Positions 61,471 through 64,000 of a stretch of DNA of 64,000 bases are shown piece by piece. The DNA is from Cupriavidus basilensis OR16 (GTDB lineage Bacteria > Pseudomonadota > Gammaproteobacteria > Burkholderiales > Burkholderiaceae). The notes under the pieces are model-generated. The model was not told the origin of the DNA. It saw nothing but the letters and a program-made list of their open reading frames with translations, and searched no databases. A program made the translations under genes and the position numbers. The DNA is taken from positions 115,947 to 179,946 of the forward strand of contig NZ_AHJE01000042.1 in assembly GCF_000243095.1 (NCBI RefSeq), written 5' to 3'. The first letter of the stretch is position 1, and each line of letters opens with the position of its first letter.

Positions 61471-61476
61471 TAAAAT
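61471..61476 (+). promoter_or_regulatory. Putative glnS -10 box
   Basis: TAAAAT about 120 nt before the glnS start. TTGCAC at 61445-61450 could be the -35, but the 20-bp spacing is long, so this is weak evidence. Confidence 0.3.
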
Positions 61477-61596
61477 CACCCGATCCGGCATTCCGCCATG
61501 CAATCGAGCAGCGCGGCAGGCTGCCCACCGGACTTTCGGAACCCGAATATCCGGCCGCCGCCCCGCCTCCTGACTTAACCGCCCACCGGCGCCACC

Positions 61597-63372
61597 ATGA
61601 GCAACGACCCCAAAGCCAACGACAGCACGCCCGCCGCATCCAATTTCCTGCGCAGCATCATCGACCAGGACCTCAACGCCGGCACCTACGCCGGCCGCCA
61701 GGATGCCCAGGGCGAGCCGTTGCCCCCCGTCATTACCCGCTTCCCGCCGGAGCCCAATGGCTACCTGCATATCGGCCACGCCAAGAGCATCTGCGTGAAC
61801 TTCGGCATGGCGCGCGATTTCGGGGGCCGCTGCCACCTGCGCTTTGACGACACCAACCCGGTCAAGGAAGACACCGAATACGTCGATTCCATCATCGACG
61901 CGGTGCACTGGCTCGGCTTCAGCTGGGATACCACGGCCAAGGACGGCAGCAAGCAGGCCCACCTGTATTACGCCAGCGACTACTTCGACCAGCTCTACGC
62001 CTTCGCCGAAAAGCTGATCGAGCGCGGCGTCGCCTACGTGGACAGCCAGAGCGCCGAGCAGATCGCCACCAACCGCGGCGACTTCTCCCGCCCGGGCACG
62101 CCCTCGCCGTTCCGCGAGCGCAGCGTCGAGGAAAACCTGCAGCTGTTCCGCGACATGCGCGACGACAAGTACGCCGATGGCGAGCACGTGCTGCGCGCCA
62201 AGATCGACATGAACGCGCCCAACATCGTGATGCGCGACCCGGTGATCTACCGGATCCGCCATGCGCATCACCACCGCACGGGCGACAAGTGGTGCATCTA
62301 CCCGATGTACGACTTCACCCACTGCATCTCGGACGCACTGGAAAACATCACGCATTCGCTGTGCACGCTGGAGTTCGAGAACAACCGCCCCCTGTACGAC
62401 TGGGTGCTGGCGCAGCTGCGCGAATGCGGTGTGTTCAGCGATCCGCTGCCGCACCAGTACGAGTTCGCCCGCCTGAACCTGACCTACGCCATCACCAGCA
62501 AGCGCAAGTTGCTGCAACTGGTTGTTGAGAACCGCGTGGACGGCTGGGACGATCCGCGCATGCCCACCATCGTGGGCGTGCGCCGCCGCGGCTTCACGCC
62601 GGAATCGATCCAGTTGTTCTGCGACCGCATCGGCGTGGCCAAATCCGATAGCTGGATCGACATGAGCACGCTGGAAGGCGCCGTGCGCGACGACCTCGAC
62701 GCGCGCGCCGCGCGTGGCGCGGCCGTGCTGGATCCGCTCAAGCTGATCCTCGACAACTACCCCGAAGACCAGAGCGACCAATGCACGGCGCCGGTGCATC
62801 CGAAGAGGCCGGAGCTGGGCATGCGCGTCTTCCCGCTCACGCGCGAGCTGTGGATCGAGCGCGACGACTTCAGCGAAGCGCCGCCCAAGGGCTACTTCCG
62901 CCTGTTCGCGCCCAAGGACGGCACCCCGGGCAGCAAGGTACGCCTGCGCCACGGCTACGTGATCGAATGCACGGGCGTGGATCGCGACGCCGACGGCAAG
63001 GTCATCGCCGTGCACGCCAACTACCTGCCCGAGACCCGCAGCGGCACGCCCGGCGCGGACAGCGTCAAGGTCAAGGGCAACATCCATTGGGTCAGCGTGG
63101 CGCATGCCTATGAAGCCGAGGTCCGGCTGTACGATCGCCTCTTCAGCGACCCGAACCCGGACGCCGGCGGCAAGAACTTCCTCGACGCGCTGAACCCGGA
63201 ATCCAAGAAGATCGTCACGGCCTACCTGGAGCCCGGCCTGCAGCAAGCTGCCGCGGAAGACCGCTTCCAGTTCGAGCGCCAGGGCTACTTCGTGGCCGAC
63301 CGCGTGGACTCCAAGCCCGGCAAGCCGGTCTTCAACCGCATCGTCGGGCTGCGCGACAGCTGGGGCAAGTAA
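61597..63372 (+). CDS. glnS: Glutaminyl-tRNA synthetase
   Basis: Charges tRNA-Gln directly. The 591-residue class I synthetase has the HIGH motif PPEPNGYLHIGHAKS, the RFDDTNP segment that follows in GlnRS/GluRS, and the KMSKS-like YAITSKRKLLQLV. The C-terminal anticodon-binding beta-barrels follow, with the family C-terminus IVGLRDSWGK. The short N-terminal extension lacks the large appended domain known in some genera. Presence of GlnRS implies that not all Gln-tRNA is made by the GatCAB route. The start MSNDPKAND is supported by homology. The S4 protein gene begins 9 bp later. Confidence 0.97.
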   Translation: MSNDPKANDSTPAASNFLRSIIDQDLNAGTYAGRQDAQGEPLPPVITRFPPEPNGYLHIGHAKSICVNFGMARDFGGRCHLRFDDTNPVKEDTEYVDSIIDAVHWLGFSWDTTAKDGSKQAHLYYASDYFDQLYAFAEKLIERGVAYVDSQSAEQIATNRGDFSRPGTPSPFRERSVEENLQLFRDMRDDKYADGEHVLRAKIDMNAPNIVMRDPVIYRIRHAHHHRTGDKWCIYPMYDFTHCISDALENITHSLCTLEFENNRPLYDWVLAQLRECGVFSDPLPHQYEFARLNLTYAITSKRKLLQLVVENRVDGWDDPRMPTIVGVRRRGFTPESIQLFCDRIGVAKSDSWIDMSTLEGAVRDDLDARAARGAAVLDPLKLILDNYPEDQSDQCTAPVHPKRPELGMRVFPLTRELWIERDDFSEAPPKGYFRLFAPKDGTPGSKVRLRHGYVIECTGVDRDADGKVIAVHANYLPETRSGTPGADSVKVKGNIHWVSVAHAYEAEVRLYDRLFSDPNPDAGGKNFLDALNPESKKIVTAYLEPGLQQAAAEDRFQFERQGYFVADRVDSKPGKPVFNRIVGLRDSWGK

Positions 63373-63381
63373 GGGAGATCC

Positions 63382-63600
63382 ATGCAAACCATTACCTTCC
63401 CGCTCGAGGGCGAGCACATCGCCCTCAATGACCTGCTCAAGGTCGCCGGCGTGTGCGACAGTGGCGGCGCCGGCAAGGCCCTGGTGGCGGCCGGCGAAGT
63501 CTCGGTCGACGGTGCGGTGGAATCGCGCAAGACCGCCAAGATCCGCGCCGGCCAGGTCGTCAGCGTGGCCGGTGTGAAAATCCGCGTGGTGGCGGCCTGA
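63382..63600 (+). CDS. Small S4-domain RNA-binding protein (YbcJ/RqcP-like)
   Basis: A 72-residue S4 domain protein: MQTITFPLEGEHIALNDLLKVAGV, then GGAGKALVAAGEVSVDGAVE and KIRAGQVV. The YbcJ-type S4 protein binds RNA; some relatives act in rRNA handling or ribosome quality control, but function here is not known. It starts 9 bp after the glnS stop behind GGGAGA, so it is co-transcribed. It ends in a strong terminator. Confidence 0.92.
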   Translation: MQTITFPLEGEHIALNDLLKVAGVCDSGGAGKALVAAGEVSVDGAVESRKTAKIRAGQVVSVAGVKIRVVAA

Positions 63601-63620
63601 GGCCGTCGCGCTCGCGTGCA

Positions 63621-63657
63621 CGCCCGGCGGCCGGCCAGTCCGGCCGCCGGGCGTTTT
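63621..63657 (+). terminator. Strong terminator after glnS and the S4 gene
   Basis: CGCCCGGCGGCCGG and CCGGCCGCCGGGCG separated by 5 nt, followed by T4; a 14-bp perfect stem. Confidence 0.92.
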
Positions 63658-63679
63658 CCTCCAAGCAAAGGAAAAGACA

Positions 63680-64000
63680 ATGCCGATCGCATTCTGGTGT
63701 GTGCTGCTGGCAGGGATCCTGCCCGTCGTGACGGTGGGCGTGGCCAAGGCGAGCGGACGCGCCTACGACAACCACGACCCGCGTGGCTGGCTGGAAAAAC
63801 AGGCCGGGCGCGCGCGGCGCGCCGACTTGGCGCACCGCAATCACTTCGAGGCCTTCCCCTTCTTCGCCGCGGCCGTGCTGTGCGCCACGCACCTGCAAGC
63901 ACCAGCCGCACGCATCGACGAGCTGGCGCTGGTCTTCCTCGCCGCGCGCATCCTGTACACCGTGTGCTACCTGGCCGATCGCGCCACCTTGCGTACACTG
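63680..64000 (+). CDS. MAPEG family membrane protein (3' end outside window)
   Basis: The first 107 codons of a small membrane protein, behind AAAGGAAAAG. A hydrophobic segment FWCVLLAGILPVVTVGVAKA follows the start, then the polar RRADLAHRNHFEAFPFFAAAVL and a further hydrophobic segment LALVFLAARILYTVCYLADR. The N-H-x-E-A-F-P motif is the MAPEG (membrane-associated eicosanoid and glutathione metabolism) signature. Bacterial members are mostly uncharacterised. The frame runs off the window end. Confidence 0.85.
   Translation, partial: MPIAFWCVLLAGILPVVTVGVAKASGRAYDNHDPRGWLEKQAGRARRADLAHRNHFEAFPFFAAAVLCATHLQAPAARIDELALVFLAARILYTVCYLADRATLRTL

Noticed and set aside
60058..63747. A 1229-codon open minus-strand frame
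   Set aside because: It is antisense to glnS and the S4 gene over most of its length and shows no motifs. The real minus-strand gene below 61415 is in a different frame.

Overview
The window looks like a chromosomal housekeeping segment from a high-GC betaproteobacterium of the Burkholderiaceae, most probably Cupriavidus or a close Ralstonia relative. The evidence is the rpsU-yqeY-dnaG-rpoD block, the xseB-ispA-dxs block beside folE2, the polA/DUF2782/thrB neighbourhood, a BPSS1780-type membrane protein, and three Bug-type (TctC-like) binding proteins. I see no CRISPR array, insertion sequence, integrase, phage gene or rRNA. This is core genome with small catabolic and transport modules between blocks.

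Layout. 1-1200: end of a DUF3455 gene, a small secreted repeat protein, and a CAU tRNA just downstream of rpoD. 1.2-6.8 kb: macromolecular synthesis block, all on the minus strand. 6.9-10.2 kb: BaiN/HI0933-type flavoprotein, tsaD, folE2. 10.4-15 kb: isoprenoid block (xseB-ispA-dxs), with a Rieske oxygenase diverging from it. 15-20.6 kb: DMT permease, sulfurtransferase, ZIP transporter, Tat-exported dienelactone hydrolase, type II NADH dehydrogenase. 20.6-27 kb: polA, a LOG-family gene, a DUF2782 gene, thrB, a membrane protein. 27-30 kb: amidohydrolase, GntR regulator and Bug protein, probably one catabolic unit. 30-36 kb: uvrD, valS, galU. 36-41.6 kb: tusA, Nudix hydrolase, threonine aldolase, tautomerase, class II aldolase, MFS permease, LysR. 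41.7-46.4 kb: nfeD-slipin pair and alaS. 46.7-57.7 kb: CoA transferase, two Bug proteins, a CPA antiporter, tctBA, LysR, gamma-glutamyltransferase. 57.8-64 kb: PhzF, two FMN-binding proteins, a second CoA transferase, glnS, an S4 protein, a MAPEG protein.

The most important feature is negative: at least thirteen genes have broken reading frames. Some breaks are single-base indels (rpoD, dienelactone hydrolase, ndh, nfeD). One is a 7-bp tandem duplication (alaS). Others are internal losses that I estimate at about 15 to 400 bp from remembered homologues (tusA, antiporter, uvrD, nfeD, tctA, a DCC-family protein, a CoA transferase). rpoD, alaS and tsaD are essential, so many of these are most likely sequencing or assembly artefacts, and inactivation of the others should not be inferred from this sequence alone.

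I did not find a convincing new multi-gene system. The best leads are regulatory: a perfect inverted repeat in front of the GntR gene, matching palindromes at the rpsU and dnaG promoters, helical-turn-spaced direct repeats in front of tctBA, and a 12-bp tandem array between a LysR gene and its divergent binding-protein gene. A Rieske oxygenase without redox partners sits head to head with the isoprenoid block. All family assignments come from reading the translations and remembered family features; no database search was run.
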